A stretch of DNA of 64,000 nt from Aporrectodea caliginosa (Eukaryota; Annelida; Clitellata; Crassiclitellata; Lumbricidae). The notes under the pieces are model-generated. The model was given only the letters and a program-made list of their open reading frames with translations, was not told where the DNA came from and did no database searches. Position 1 is the stretch's first letter; the number at the start of each line of letters is the position of its first letter. Where the stretch lies: assembly GCA_020284085.1 (NCBI GenBank), contig JACEVL010000130.1, forward strand, positions 2,909,908 through 2,973,907. Direction: 5' to 3'. Positions 31,171-42,484 of this stretch are shown here, one piece after another. Made by a program: the position numbers and the translations under genes.

Positions 31171-31770
31171 AATTATACCATTCTTATAAATTACCATTAA
31201 AATACTGGTAAATTCAAGTAAATTATAAATCAATTATTACTAATCACACAACCAATATTTAGTCACATTCACTCACACAAGTTAGATAGATCTCTGTTAG
31301 ACAATCACACATCTACCTGAACCTTAGATCAATAAATAGTTATTAGACAAAACTAAGAGCTGTGTAGTAGTTGAAAATTGATAAACCTGCATATGGAGTC
31401 TGAAGCTTCTCGTCTGCTAAATCCCTAAGGCTTTTGGACACAGGCTCTAATTGTCTTTCCTGAATTGCCATTGAAATTTTTGACGCAGATGATACATTTA
31501 CCTTTAAACATCTCATTTTGCTGCAGCACTCATTCCCTTAGCTGAGTTAGGCCTATACACTATTGACTTTGGAGTTAACACATGAACTGATCAACTCTTT
31601 CGACAGAATATTGTTAACGAATAAACGATGAACTACTTGAATGCAATTTGACATGTCTAAGATTTTAAGTGTTAGCCAGGTTTTAGCCTACTATTACTAT
31701 TACGAGCATTCTTTAGAATACAAAGTCACACAGAAATGCGCCGAAGCTTAGCTAAGGCGCAGTCAATGTT
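31171..31770. other. Featureless A/T-rich spacer
   Basis: No gene, repeat family or regulatory signal is recognised. Confidence 0.4.
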
Positions 31771-32569
31771 CAGTGTTTAACCTACTCCCTTGCTGTCGGG
31801 GGTCAAGGGTTCTCGGGGGTATCCCAGATATTTGAAAATGTTGACACGACCGGGAATTTTCTCGAGGGGTAGTAACAAGAGTTTTCCAGGAATTTTCGAG
31901 GGGGGGGGGTAGTGACAAGCGTTTTCCAAGACTTTTCGATGAGGGGTGGGGGTAGTAACGAGAGTTTTCCCAACAGTTTTCTCAAGGGGGTAGTAACGAG
32001 AGGTTTCCAAGAAAAATTGGGGGGTAGACCATAAATCCTGGGGAATTATCCCTAAATTTCACACTTTCTGTACAAAATTAGGTACTTGTCGGTTTTACGA
32101 CCACCAAAATTCTTCATATATTACCTCATTTAAATTTTTCATATTGTACGTTATTTTAATTCTGTGCTACGTCAGAACTTATCTATTACGTCATAAACCT
32201 GAACGTTTCGTCATTAGAAACATGGACGACACTAACCCTAACCCTAACCCTAACCGACCCTCACGGCGCATAACAACGATGCTTAACCTCAACGTAACCG
32301 ATATGGACTATAAAACTTGAAGTCGTGAGGGTCGGTTAGGGTCAGGGTTAGGGTTAGTGTCGTCATTAGAAGACAGATATGAACTGTCGCGAACACATTC
32401 CTGTAGGCCTACAGGGGTTTCGTCTAGTTATAATTAAAAGATGAATTTTGGTGGTCGTAAAACCGACAAGTACCCAAAATTACATGTCTTTCATTTTTTC
32501 TGGGGGTGGGGGGGGGAACTCGTTCCTGGGGAACTTTCCCCCCCCAAGAGACGTCTAGATTAAACACTG
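31771..32569. mobile_element. hAT-like element with 40-bp tandem repeats and a nested element
   Basis: The ends CAGTGTTTAA and TTAAACACTG are exact inverses. The flanking 9-mer GTCAATGTT is perfect on both sides (an 8-bp hAT duplication plus one chance match, or a true 9). 31866-32020 is four copies of a roughly 40-bp unit with GGGTAGTAACGAGAG and TTTTC. A second element sits at 32081-32474. Confidence 0.8.
32081..32474. mobile_element. 394-bp MITE with inverted telomere-like repeats
   Basis: A roughly 32-bp terminal inverted repeat begins GGTACTTGTCGGTTTTACGA. The 8-bp duplication CAAAATTA is perfect (32073-32080, 32475-32482). Inside, GACGACACTAACCCTAACCC at 32225 on and its inverse near 32325-32370 form a second, inner palindrome made of CCCTAA/TTAGGG repeats. 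No ORF. It is nested inside 31771-32569. Confidence 0.85.
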
Positions 32570-33756
32570 GTCAATGTTTGCTTTCATAGACATGTGAACT
32601 AATAATGGTCAAGTTAAAAAATCGTAGCAGTCAAAGAGTTGTTTTATGAGCTGTGAGATACTGTTAATGTACCGTGTACTGAAGCTGCAGACAGTAGGCA
32701 AGTGATCAGAAATGGCAGACGTTTGCTTGTAAATGTTTCAGCCATCATACGAACACTGACTTTGCTAGATAATATGCAACATGTCTTTAATATTCAAAAC
32801 CGTGATTACAGTGCTGAAATTAAGTTATCTTAGATTCCATACGAAGTAGATTTTTTAGCAAATTTTTATGATACTTTCGTGTGAAATAATTTTAGCAGAC
32901 AGTCAGCTGGCCATGCCTAAGAACTTTTAATATGAAGATATGGAGATCAAATTTTTATAGCGCATATCCATATGACTGGTCGGCCCATTAATGAGCGACA
33001 TTAATTTGTCCCACTTCAATATAATGCGCAACCATGACCATGCGGTACTAATTATGGAGTTTATGATTTTTATTACTGATAAAGTCTTTGATATTACAGA
33101 AGTGACAGACACAATCTTGTTATAGTCAGACGATAGATAGCGATAAATAAGAATGACGTAATTGAACATAGCTGCAGAACTTGGACATATAGAGCGTTTA
33201 TGGTGCATTTTACAGAAGAGAAGAGTGGCTACGGTTTGTTTACAGGAATTGCCGGTTGTAGGCGATAACAAAAATGATCGAAATTAATTAAGAAATCTAG
33301 TGTCTGTGTCGTTTGAATTGGATTTTTAAAAGCAGGTATGTGTATTTGTTGTGAGCTTTCGTGAAGGCGACATTATATTACTTGTCTGATTAGCTGAGTT
33401 CCTGGTAAATGAACGTTTATTGAGGTCCTCCCACTCGTCTTGAGTGTTCTCACACCTGATCTGAGGTAAGCGTTGTTCAAAGGCTTTATCACGATACAGC
33501 CTTGGACCAGTTACCTGTGCCAGTTATGGTGATAATTTGTGTTACAATATCATCCCAGTGTTTGGGCCTCTTTAGGCCCCTTCATGCAATAGGTGGAACC
33601 ACTTCGAAATTTGCTGGTGATTGCCTAGGGGGATAACTACCGGTAGGCAGCATAAAACCCTTAGTTTTTAGTGGGAAGGAATTTCAGATTTGCTGATGCT
33701 TTCCCATGTGGATAAATCACTTATGAAAACCTAAAAACTTTGATAGCCTATCTGAC
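32570..33756. other. Spacer, possible 5' region between divergent genes
   Basis: No repeat family is recognised. Sites resembling splice donors (AAAAGCAG then GTATGTG near 33335, GATCTGAG then GTAAGC near 33466) could mark non-coding first exons on the plus strand, but nothing confirms this. Confidence 0.25.
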
Positions 33757-34104
33757 TAGGGTTGCCAGATACATGGATAGCCAAAGGAGTACACAGAAAG
33801 TCGGAAAGGAGGACAAAGGTGGACGCATTGAATGTTTCACTCCGGACTTCGGAGTCAGAGGATCTCCCAAGTAACCAAGAAACGAAGTCAAATTGAGAGC
33901 TGCCTAGGAAATCAATTGAGGCTTTTTATCATAATGTTGCAAAGTACTCATATATAAGCAATTGCACCTTCTTGATTAATACTGGAAATATATATATACA
34001 AAAAGCCGGACATTTTCCGGGTTTTTAGCTTTGCCTGCCTGACGGAGGACAAGAGACCAAAAACGAGGACATGTCCTCCTTTTGCCGAACGTCTGGCAAC
34101 CCTA
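33757..34104. mobile_element. hAT-like MITE (348 bp)
   Basis: The ends TAGGGTTGCCAGA and TCTGGCAACCCTA are exact inverses. The 8-bp duplication TATCTGAC is perfect. No transposase. Confidence 0.88.
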
Positions 34105-34156
34105 TATCTGACACATGTAGTTGTGTGCAAATAACATTTCCTTGTTTTCGGGGCTG

Positions 34157-34290
34157 CCATTGTATTGTATGGTATTTAAAAATTTATAAAGTGCCTCTGA
34201 CAGTGCACACCAATCAGAGGCGCTCCCAGAGCAAAAGTCCTCGAGAATAAAGACAAGTTTTGACAACTTCCGTGCACAATAGTTGAGGCT
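34157..34290 (-). mobile_element. SINE/LINE 3'-tail fragment
   Basis: On the minus strand it has GGGAGCGCCTCTGATTGGTG, then a GCACTTTATAAATTT-like end and an (ATACA) tail. Confidence 0.5.
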
Positions 34291-35739
34291 GAGATTTTCT
34301 AGTGATATCCCAGGTTGATAACTCATGATGGAAACATAAAAACCTTGTTGGACAAGTTATTTTATATATATATATATATAATATATATATATATACATTG
34401 ATATATTGATATATATATATATATATATTTCGTTTGAAAATGTGTCAAAATGGCACTTTCCCATCCGTGGGCCATTTTGGAGCCCTTTTGCAATAGTTCG
34501 AAGCAGTTGTAAACTGTTTGAGATGTTCTGATGATTTCTTAGATGGATAACTTCTGAATGGAAGCATAAGACCTGCAGTTGGACAAGTTACCTAACATTG
34601 ATAGTGAGAAATTGTGTGGGAGTAGTATTTTCTTGTGTTTCTGTTGGGACCCCCTCTTGTGCGATAGTTGGATGCAGTTTGAAATTATTTGGAGATTTTC
34701 CAGGTGGATAACTCCTAATAGGAAGCACAAAAACCTGAGTTATACCAGGTTCCTGACTTCTTGCACGGGAACATTTGTGAAAATAGGGCTTCTTCCTAAT
34801 TGGGCCCTTTGGAGATCTCTTACGAGATCTCTTACACACTAGCTGGAAGCAATGTGAGATTTTCTGGTGATTGCACGGATGAATGACTGCTGGTGACTGG
34901 TGTTTTCAGGAGAAACTTTAACATAGAAATATGACAACTTGAAAATTGTAAATAATTATCTGGTGCACTGCGTTCCATACCAAATGTCCATTATGTAAAT
35001 GTCTAAACATGTTGATGAAGGTTTTAGTTTTACTCTACAGGATTTATGTCATAATCACTGTCAGAACTGTTAAGAATTTAACCAGGTATGGGGAGTTTCG
35101 TTCGAGTGTGTTTTATGGTTTCTTATCTGTGCGTGGGACATTGTTGCTAACTTTCTTTGCTGATTTAAAAAGGTAAAGGCCAATGCCTCACAATGATAGT
35201 GAATGATTAATCACTGTGTTCAGGGCAGTCTTATCACAATCTTAGTTTAAGATTTGTCTGTTTGCTTTATCTGAATGAAAATAGAGATCACTTGATTGAA
35301 ATATCGATAAAACTTGCGAATGACTTGACTGAACCAAATAACTTGAGCTGAGCAATAACAACTACAAACTGTTCTATTATACAGATCATTTTGTAAACTA
35401 CAAAACAGCCAGTTACAAGGTTTATAATGTAGACCTTTAATCAGAGCTATTCAGGCTGTAAAATGACCAGTGCATATCTGGCTTAATATTCAAGAATCTA
35501 CATGTATGATAGACACTGATGTCAGGATTTAAGTAAAAGATTGTTGGTATTCTTGTTTGATTTTGTGACAAGTAAAAGCTATAAATATATCCTAATTGTT
35601 ATACACAGAGCACTTTCTGTATAGAAATTCTGCATGTAGGTGAGTAACTGCTGTTAATGTGTTAGGTAATTAAACCCAGTACGGTACATATCCAATATCC
35701 GAATGTAAATATTACAAATGTATCCATGGTTGTGTTGTG
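34291..35739. other. Spacer with (TA)n
   Basis: (TA)n runs at 34362-34430. Several repeats of a phrase like GGATAACTxCTGA..GGAAGCATAA (34550, 34700, 34290) suggest a loose ~180-bp tandem organisation. No gene is seen. Confidence 0.35.
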
Positions 35740-36065
35740 GTATTCTATGCCTATTCAGTAAGGATGCTATTTGCTTTGACGGAAACCTGGTTCAATTCCA
35801 CTACAACTCTTGCTCAATATCAAGACTGTATCCCTCCTGGTTACCATCTCCATAGTACTCCTCGTCCCTCAAAATCGCAAACCGGTACGAACACCACTGG
35901 TGGGGGCATTGCGTTTCTGACTCGAGAACCTTCCACCGTCCTTCACTCACCTGGCTACTGTTTTCGCTCCTTTGAATGCGCCTCAATCACTCTAAAACTC
36001 CCTAACACAATACTAACCATTTTCAATGTCTACCGCCCCTTCCTCCTCCTCCTCATACTCAAGTC

Positions 36066-36968
36066 GGGTTCCGGTCAATTGCCCCCCCGTCAATTCCCCC
36101 CGGTCAATTCCCCCCCGGCGTCAATTCCCCCCGGTCAATTCCCCCCATTAAAATGAACAGTTTATAACACACGAAATTATTTATGTGCATATAAATTATA
36201 TAATATATAATTAAATTAATATAATTAATTATATTAATATAAATAATATATATATTATAATTCAATTTATAATTAATAATATATATAATAACAATATAAT
36301 TAAATTATTATTATATTATTATTGTAATTAATCAGTAACAATATAATTAATTATTATAAAATCATATGATATTAATAATATTAATATATTTTTTTATATA
36401 TTATTAAATATTAATATAATTATATAAATACCTATGTAGGCCTATATGTGTATATATATATATTATATTATATATATAATTTAATAATTATATATTATAT
36501 AATAATTATATATTATATAATATTAATTATTATTACATATTATATATTATTTTAATAATTATATTACTATATTAATTGATAAATATTATTATAATTAATT
36601 ATATTATAGTTATAATTAATTATATTATAGTTATAATTAATAATTATAATTAACAATTATAATTATATTAATTATAATATTATATATTAATAATTATAAT
36701 TATAATTATGATATATTATTATATATTATTAATAAATATTATTTATATTAATATAATTAATTATATTAATTTAGTTATATATTATATAATTTATATGCAC
36801 AAATATAATTATATAATAATATAAAATATATGTAATTATTTTATAATAATTATTATATATATGTAGGGGAATTGACCTAGGGGAATTGTCCGGGGGGGAA
36901 TTGACCTATTGAAACGCCGGGGGGAATTGACCGGGGGGAATTGACCGGGGGGGAATTGTCCTAGACTC
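36066..36968. mobile_element. Foldback element with iterated GGGGGAATTGAC ends and A/T core
   Basis: It is flanked by the perfect 9-bp duplication ACTCAAGTC (36057-36065, 36969-36977) inside the LINE. The left 80 bp repeat GGTCAATTCCCCCC four to five times and the right 100 bp repeat the inverse GGGGGGAATTGACC. Between them about 700 bp are almost purely A and T. There is no coding capacity. The 9-bp duplication is typical of Mutator-like elements; the assignment is inference. Confidence 0.85.
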
Positions 36969-38050
36969 ACTCAAGTCCTACATCCGTCTTCTTGCAAGAA
37001 TTCACAACTTTACTCTCCACTGCTGCCACTACTCCTCATGAATTCCTGATCACGGGGGATTTTAACATACATGTAGATAATCCCTCTGACTCATTTGCCT
37101 CAGAATTTCTCACGCTCTTGTCATCTACTAACCTGGTTCAACATGTCAATTTCCCCACCCATTGTCACAACCATAACACTTGACCTCATCATCACATCAT
37201 CTGTCTCAAAGTTATCGCCGGATATCTCTTTCTCTTTTGACACACCTTCTGATCATTACCCTATCTTCACACGCCTCAACATACTTCCTGTTCCACTTCC
37301 TGATCCCGTCTCTCATTCATTCCGCCGCATCAACTCTATAAACATTGAAGCCTTCACACAAGATCTTTCCTCTTCAGACCTCGTCCTAAATCCTCCATCC
37401 TCTCTCGATGACCTACTGTCTTCCTACAACACCACTCTCTCCATGCTCCTTGACAAGCACGCTCCTATTATCACCAAATCCGGCTCCCACTACAAGAACC
37501 CTTGGTATAATTCCTATCTCCAGGCCTTCAAAGCTTTCCGTCGACGCCTTGAGCGCACTTACAAACGAACCCGTGACCCTCAACTTCTATCTACCCTAAA
37601 ATCAGCCACAAATAAATACCATCACCTTCTGGCTATGGCTAAAAAGAGGTTTTACTCCTCACTAATTCAATCCTGCTCCTCTAATCAGTGGTGTAGTCGA
37701 GGGTATACGCGGGTATACGGCGTATACCCACTGACAATTATTAGCAAGCACCGTATACCCACTGGAATTTGGTGAATAACGCGGGTATACGCTTAAAATG
37801 TTTGCAAAAATGTGGGTATACGGCGCAGATAGCCCCATGTTTAAGTCCCGATTTAAATTTGGTCACTTCTTCATCGAAGCTTTCTGTGGTAATTGACGAA
37901 TCACCACAGTCGGTAAACAAGCTGTTTGAGTTATCCATATAAAGCGGTCATTGACAACGAAGAGCCCGTTTTTATATTTTTATATTGCTGGACCTCATTG
38001 AACTGGGGCACAGACAGCTGCGGCCACAGCTATGAAGAGTTATACATGTA

Positions 38051-38816
38051 TCGATAGTCTGAAGGTTCGATAGTCCGAAGTTTTCATGGGTAAACCGTAT
38101 TTTACGTTGCTAAATTATAGTGTCACTTTAAAATGGAAACTGGATTGATGAAAAAATTGTTTCCCTAAATGGAAGTGGGATTGAGGAAAATATTCCTTTC
38201 CTGTGTTTAAATAGAAGCTGGATTGATCGAAATAATTTTTCCCGTAAATAGAAGCTGGATGGATGAAATTAAGTTTTCGATTCAATAGAAGTTGGATTGA
38301 TGAAAATAATTGTTTCTGTAAGTAGAAGCTGGATCCATGAGAAATTTCTTTGCTTAAATAAAAGTTCCATTGATGAAAAAATATTTCTTTCGTTAAGTAG
38401 AATTTGGATTGATAAAAGTAATTTTTTTTTTTATTAAATGGAAGTTGGACTGATGAAAAGATTTCTTGATGAAGTGGAAGCTGGACTGATTATAGTCATC
38501 ATGCACATATAGGTAGACTGCATGCTTACTTATCAACGTCAAGTACGGCATTGAAGACATTAAAATAATTTAGCAATCTAAAATACGGTTTTACTGGTTT
38601 CATTTATTGTAGCATATAGTTTGAGCATCGATCCAACTTCTACTTAGGCCTACACTAGGACATTTTTTCATCAATCCAGCTTTCACTTAAACTATAAAAT
38701 ATTTTCATCAGTCCAACTTCTATTTAAGCAAGAATTCGCTTAATCGATCCAACTGCTACGGCCATAGGATCTTCGGACTATCTAGCCTTCGGACTATCGA
38801 ACCTTCGGATTATCGA
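38051..38816. mobile_element. Foldback element with TTCGATAGTCCGAAG ends and inverted minisatellite
   Basis: The left arm 38051-38080 and right arm 38787-38816 are inverted copies (28 of 30) built from repeats of CCGAAGGTTCGATAGT. Inside, eight or more copies of a ~47-bp unit with AGAAGCTGGATTGATGAAAA run on the plus strand (38140-38500). Inverse copies (TCATCAATCCAGCTT) follow at 38630-38750. Confidence 0.7.
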
Positions 38817-38849
38817 CCTGTTCCCGTTACAACACATTTCATTCATTCC

Positions 38850-39300
38850 ATCCCTCCTACCTCCGCCAGTTGTTCACGGACTGTTCAACCCGTTCCTCTT
38901 CCACCCTCACACTGCTCCGCCCTTCCGTCACCTCAGCACTAAAATTTGCAAATCGCTCCATAGCCATAGCTGTACCGCCTCGTTGGAACAAATTCCAAAA
39001 GTGCTACGACAAATATCCGATCCATCCCACGAACTCACCAAAACCTCACCTTTTGCTCCACAGGTCTTCCACTCAAAACTGAAAACACTGCTTTTCACGA
39101 ATCCAATCCCGATTCCTTATCTTCCTCTCACCTCCCTCGACATTTCAACTCTAAGCATCATGCACCCTAGCCGTCTGACTGACTGCCTGCCTCTCTGGAT
39201 CTTGACCCTCTGCCTATCGATTCTGTTTTGATTAAGCGCCTGTTCCCGTGACTTCGCTTTTGTGGGCGCTCTAGAAATCTCGAGTTTCCGATTACGTTTA
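38850..39300 (+). mobile_element. LINE 3' fragment, same family as the host LINE
   Basis: Nearly the same sequence as 41580-42050, for example CACTGCTCCGCCCTTCCGTC, CAAATATCCGATCCATCC and GTCTTCCACTCAAAACTGAA. The end differs slightly (GCGCCTGTTCCCGTGACTTC). Confidence 0.85.
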
Positions 39301-42051
39301 CGAAAGTTGTTGCTCTAGAGAAGTGCTTGCAATTAGCCGGTTTTACGAAAGAGTAGACCTCTGGGACAGGTGCATACTCTAGGTTTTTTCTGAAGTTAAG
39401 CTGTCATTGTTTGTTGTAGCTGCAGCTCTTCCACTGCATCACAGTCACTGAGCCAGTCACTGACTTATTTATATAAATTATTTTGGTGGTATGGTTGAAC
39501 TAATTATATCATGTTTTCAAACTGCAATAAATGAGTTAAATAGTGATATTTATAATATAAAATACCTAATTTAGTAAAATAAAGTGACTAAAATGGGCTC
39601 CATTTGGCAGCAAATGCTCTAAAATGCGTTGTCAGCTGGGGCTCCGCCCCAGACCCCGCAGGTGGAGCTTACGACGCTCCCCCAGACCTCTTAGTCGGAT
39701 TTCCTCGGGCGATGTGCTCCCGAGAACGCAAACACTCTGCGTCATTGGCTCGCGAAAAATTTTCATTATAATTTACAGCAGGGCATATTTTACCTGTTTA
39801 AGTGGTGGGACAAATGTCCCACAATGCTCGGATGTGTCCCACTACTGATTTGAATAAATGTATCGCGCGTGAGCGCGAAAAAATTTTTTCACCCTTTTTT
39901 CAATGAACACTTCAAATTCACTAAAATATGCTATGATTTACAGTATACCCACTGCTTTTCTTACCACTACACCACTGCCTCTAATCCTCGCCTTCTCTGG
40001 AAAACTATTAACCAACTCCTCCATCGGAACTCCTCAAGCCCACTTCCAAACTCTCTTCCACCTTCCTCAATAGCTGAGTCGTTTTGTTCCTTCTTCTCTG
40101 GCAAAATTACTACCCTCCGTCTCTCTTTTCAATCACTACTCTCAAAAACCACCATCGATTCACCTCCAGATACTCCTTCCACCACTCACGACCGTCCACC
40201 CTCCCCACCTCGATCATCATTATCTGTCTTCCAACCAACGTCAGAGACTGAAATATCGCATCTGTTACAATCTCTTCCAAACAAGCAGTGCGAACTTGAC
40301 CCTATACCTACCTCCTTACTGAAAGACTGCACATCTATTCTCGTTCCCATCATCACCAAAATAATCAACCTCTCCTTGTCTACTGGCAATTTCCCCCTCC
40401 TCTTCAAACATTCTTTAGTCACTCCACTTCTCAAGAAACCATCGCTTGATAAAGAAATCCTTTCAAACTACCGACCTGTCTCCAACCTGTCATTCATCTC
40501 TAAACTAACTGAACGCATAGTCCTGTCTCCGATAAATGACTACCTGACTTCAAACTCACTCCTTAACCCACACCAGTCTGGTTTTACCAAGCGGCACTCA
40601 ACCGAAACCCTTCTCACTTCCCTCTACAATAAACTTGTTTCTGCCATTTCTCATCAACAAGTCTCCTGTCTGTGCCTCCTTGATATTTCTGCAGCCTTCG
40701 ACACCATTGACCACAACATATTACTCCAAAGACTGTCTACCTGGTTCGGTTTTACCGACACTGCTCTCCTCTGGATTCAGACCTATCTCTCTTCCCGCTC
40801 TTTCTCCGTTAAAACACCAGAAACCTCATCGCAATCATGCCCTCTCACCTGTGGTGTTCCGCAAGGTTCTGTTCTCAGGCCCCTATATATTGTTCAGCCT
40901 TTACACTACTCCACTCAGCTCACTCATCAAAGCATCCTCGGTTGACCATCACCTATACGCTGACGACACCCAATTATTCATCTCATTCTCTCCAAGCAGC
41001 TTCTCTGACTCCATAGATCATCTCCTCCGTGTGGTAAAACAAATCTCCTCCTGGATGACTTCAAACATGTTGTGCCTCAACCCCTCTAAAACTGAATTCA
41101 TTCTTATAGGCCTCCGTGAGCAACTCAAGAAAATCCCAGATCCCTCTATTTCCCTCAACCTTGACTCTGTATCCACTCACACATCCATTGCAAATTCTCC
41201 TGTCCGCAACCTTGGTGTGACTTTTGACCAGAATCTTAGCTTTTCCGATCACATCACCCACCTTTCCCGTTCTTGCTTCATGCACATCCGTGACCTTCGT
41301 AGAATCCGCCCTATACTTGACTTCAAAACCTCATCAACAATCGCCACATCAATAGTTCACGCCAAATTAGATTACTGCAATGCTCTCTTCCTCAACATAG
41401 ATACCACTCAAATTAATCGCCTCCAAGCCATTCAGAATGCCCTCGCCCATGCTGTCACCAAAACCCCCAAACACCACCACATCACCCCGTCTTGAAATCA
41501 CTCCACTGGCTCAAAATTCCTGAACGAATAGAATATAAAGTCCTATCCCTCACCTACAATACACTTCAATCCTCTCAGCCCTCGTATCTCCGTCAGTTGT
41601 TCACGGTCCAACCTCTTCGTTCAACCCGTTCATCGTCCACCCTCACACTGCTCCGCCCTTCCGTCACCTCATCGCTTAAATTTGCAAATCGCTTCATAGC
41701 CATAGCTGTCCCGCCTCTTTGGAACAAACTCCCGCCTGTGCTACGACAAATATCCGATCCATCCTACGAACTCACCAAAACCTCACCTCTTGCTATCTCT
41801 CCACAGGTCTTCCACTCAAAACTGAAAACACTGCTTTTTCACAAATCCTATCCCGATTCCTTCTCCTCCCCTCCCTCGCCATTTCAACTCTAAGCATCAT
41901 CCACCTTAGCCGTCTGACTGTCTGCCTGCCTGACTCTCTGGATTTTGACCCCCTGCCTATCGATTCTGTTTTGGTTAAGCGCCTGTGAATAAGCTGGTTC
42001 CCGCGACTTCGCTTTTGTGGGCGCTGTAGAAATATCAAGTTTACGATTACG

Positions 42052-42250
42052 ATATTGGGAATATGTTCTGATTGCTGAGGTTTATCCACTTTAATTAGAA
42101 ATGTCTGTAACTTATGCCTTGAATACAACCATACTGTGAATAAACTAATGGTATCCCTTGCACTTTCTTAACATGGCCTTATAATGTTGTATATGTATGT
42201 TTGTATGTATGTAGGTATGTAAGTGCATATGTGTATTTATGTAATATGTA
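42052..42250. other. Spacer with (TATG)-type repeats
   Basis: Short run of TGTATG and GTAGGTATGT repeats between the LINE end and the SINE. Confidence 0.4.
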
Positions 42251-42253
42251 TTA

Positions 42254-42484
42254 CGCGGTGGTGTAGGGGTATGTTCGGTGCCTTGCAGCCGGAGGGTTGC
42301 GGGTTCGAATCCACCTCAAGCCGCTGCGTAGGGACCCTGGGCAAGTCCTTCACTCACAATTGCTCATGCGCTTCGGCGTGAAACTCCGATTCAGTGTCCG
42401 CGCTGTAGTTGGGAGCACCTCTGAGTAGAAAGCTTGAAGGGGCGCTATAACAAGTGCTCATACATACATACATACATACATACA
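42254..42484 (+). mobile_element. tRNA-derived SINE, family A (best-preserved copy)
   Basis: The head GCGGTGGTGTAGGGGTATGT (A box) and GGGTTCGAATCC (B box) is that of a polymerase III promoter. The body is CTGGGCAAGTCCTTCACTCA and the 3' part is GGGAGCACCTCTGAGTAGAA followed by GGGGCGCTATAACAAGTG and (CATA)n. The 3' part equals the tail of the LINE at 30545-30635. Confidence 0.85.

Larger units (their letters stand above)
37686..39977. mobile_element. hAT-like element (2292 bp) inside the LINE
   Basis: The ends CAGTGGTGTAGT and ACTACACCACTG are exact inverses. The 8-bp duplication CCTCTAAT is perfect (37678-37685, 39978-39985). The subterminal motif GTATACCCACTG lies near both ends. It contains a foldback (38051-38816) and a LINE 3' fragment (38850-39300). 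No transposase is recognised. Confidence 0.88.
35740..42051 (+). mobile_element. CR1/L2-like LINE, ORF2 broken by two insertions and frameshifts
   Basis: Three segments belong together: 35740-36065 (endonuclease start, LTETWFN and PPGYHLHSTPR), 36978-37685 (endonuclease end, GDFNIHVDNPSDSF and TPSDHYPIFTR) and 39978-42051 (reverse transcriptase, DISAAFDTIDHNILL, CGVPQGSVL, YADD, then LDYCNALF and HWLKIPERIEYK). The 3' end has GCGCCTGTGAATAAGCTGGT and TACGATTACG. Two transposons interrupt it, and frame changes near 37170, 40880 and 41490 disable the ORF. ORF1 is absent, so the copy is 5'-truncated. The palm motif is intact in sequence but not in a single frame. Confidence 0.88.

Noticed and set aside
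32225..32370. True chromosome end or telomere fusion
   Set aside because: Only a few TTAGGG units, in inverted orientation and bounded by a transposon with a target duplication.
42254..42330. Functional tRNA gene
   Set aside because: A and B boxes are present, but the sequence continues into a SINE body and tail and does not fold as a complete tRNA by eye.
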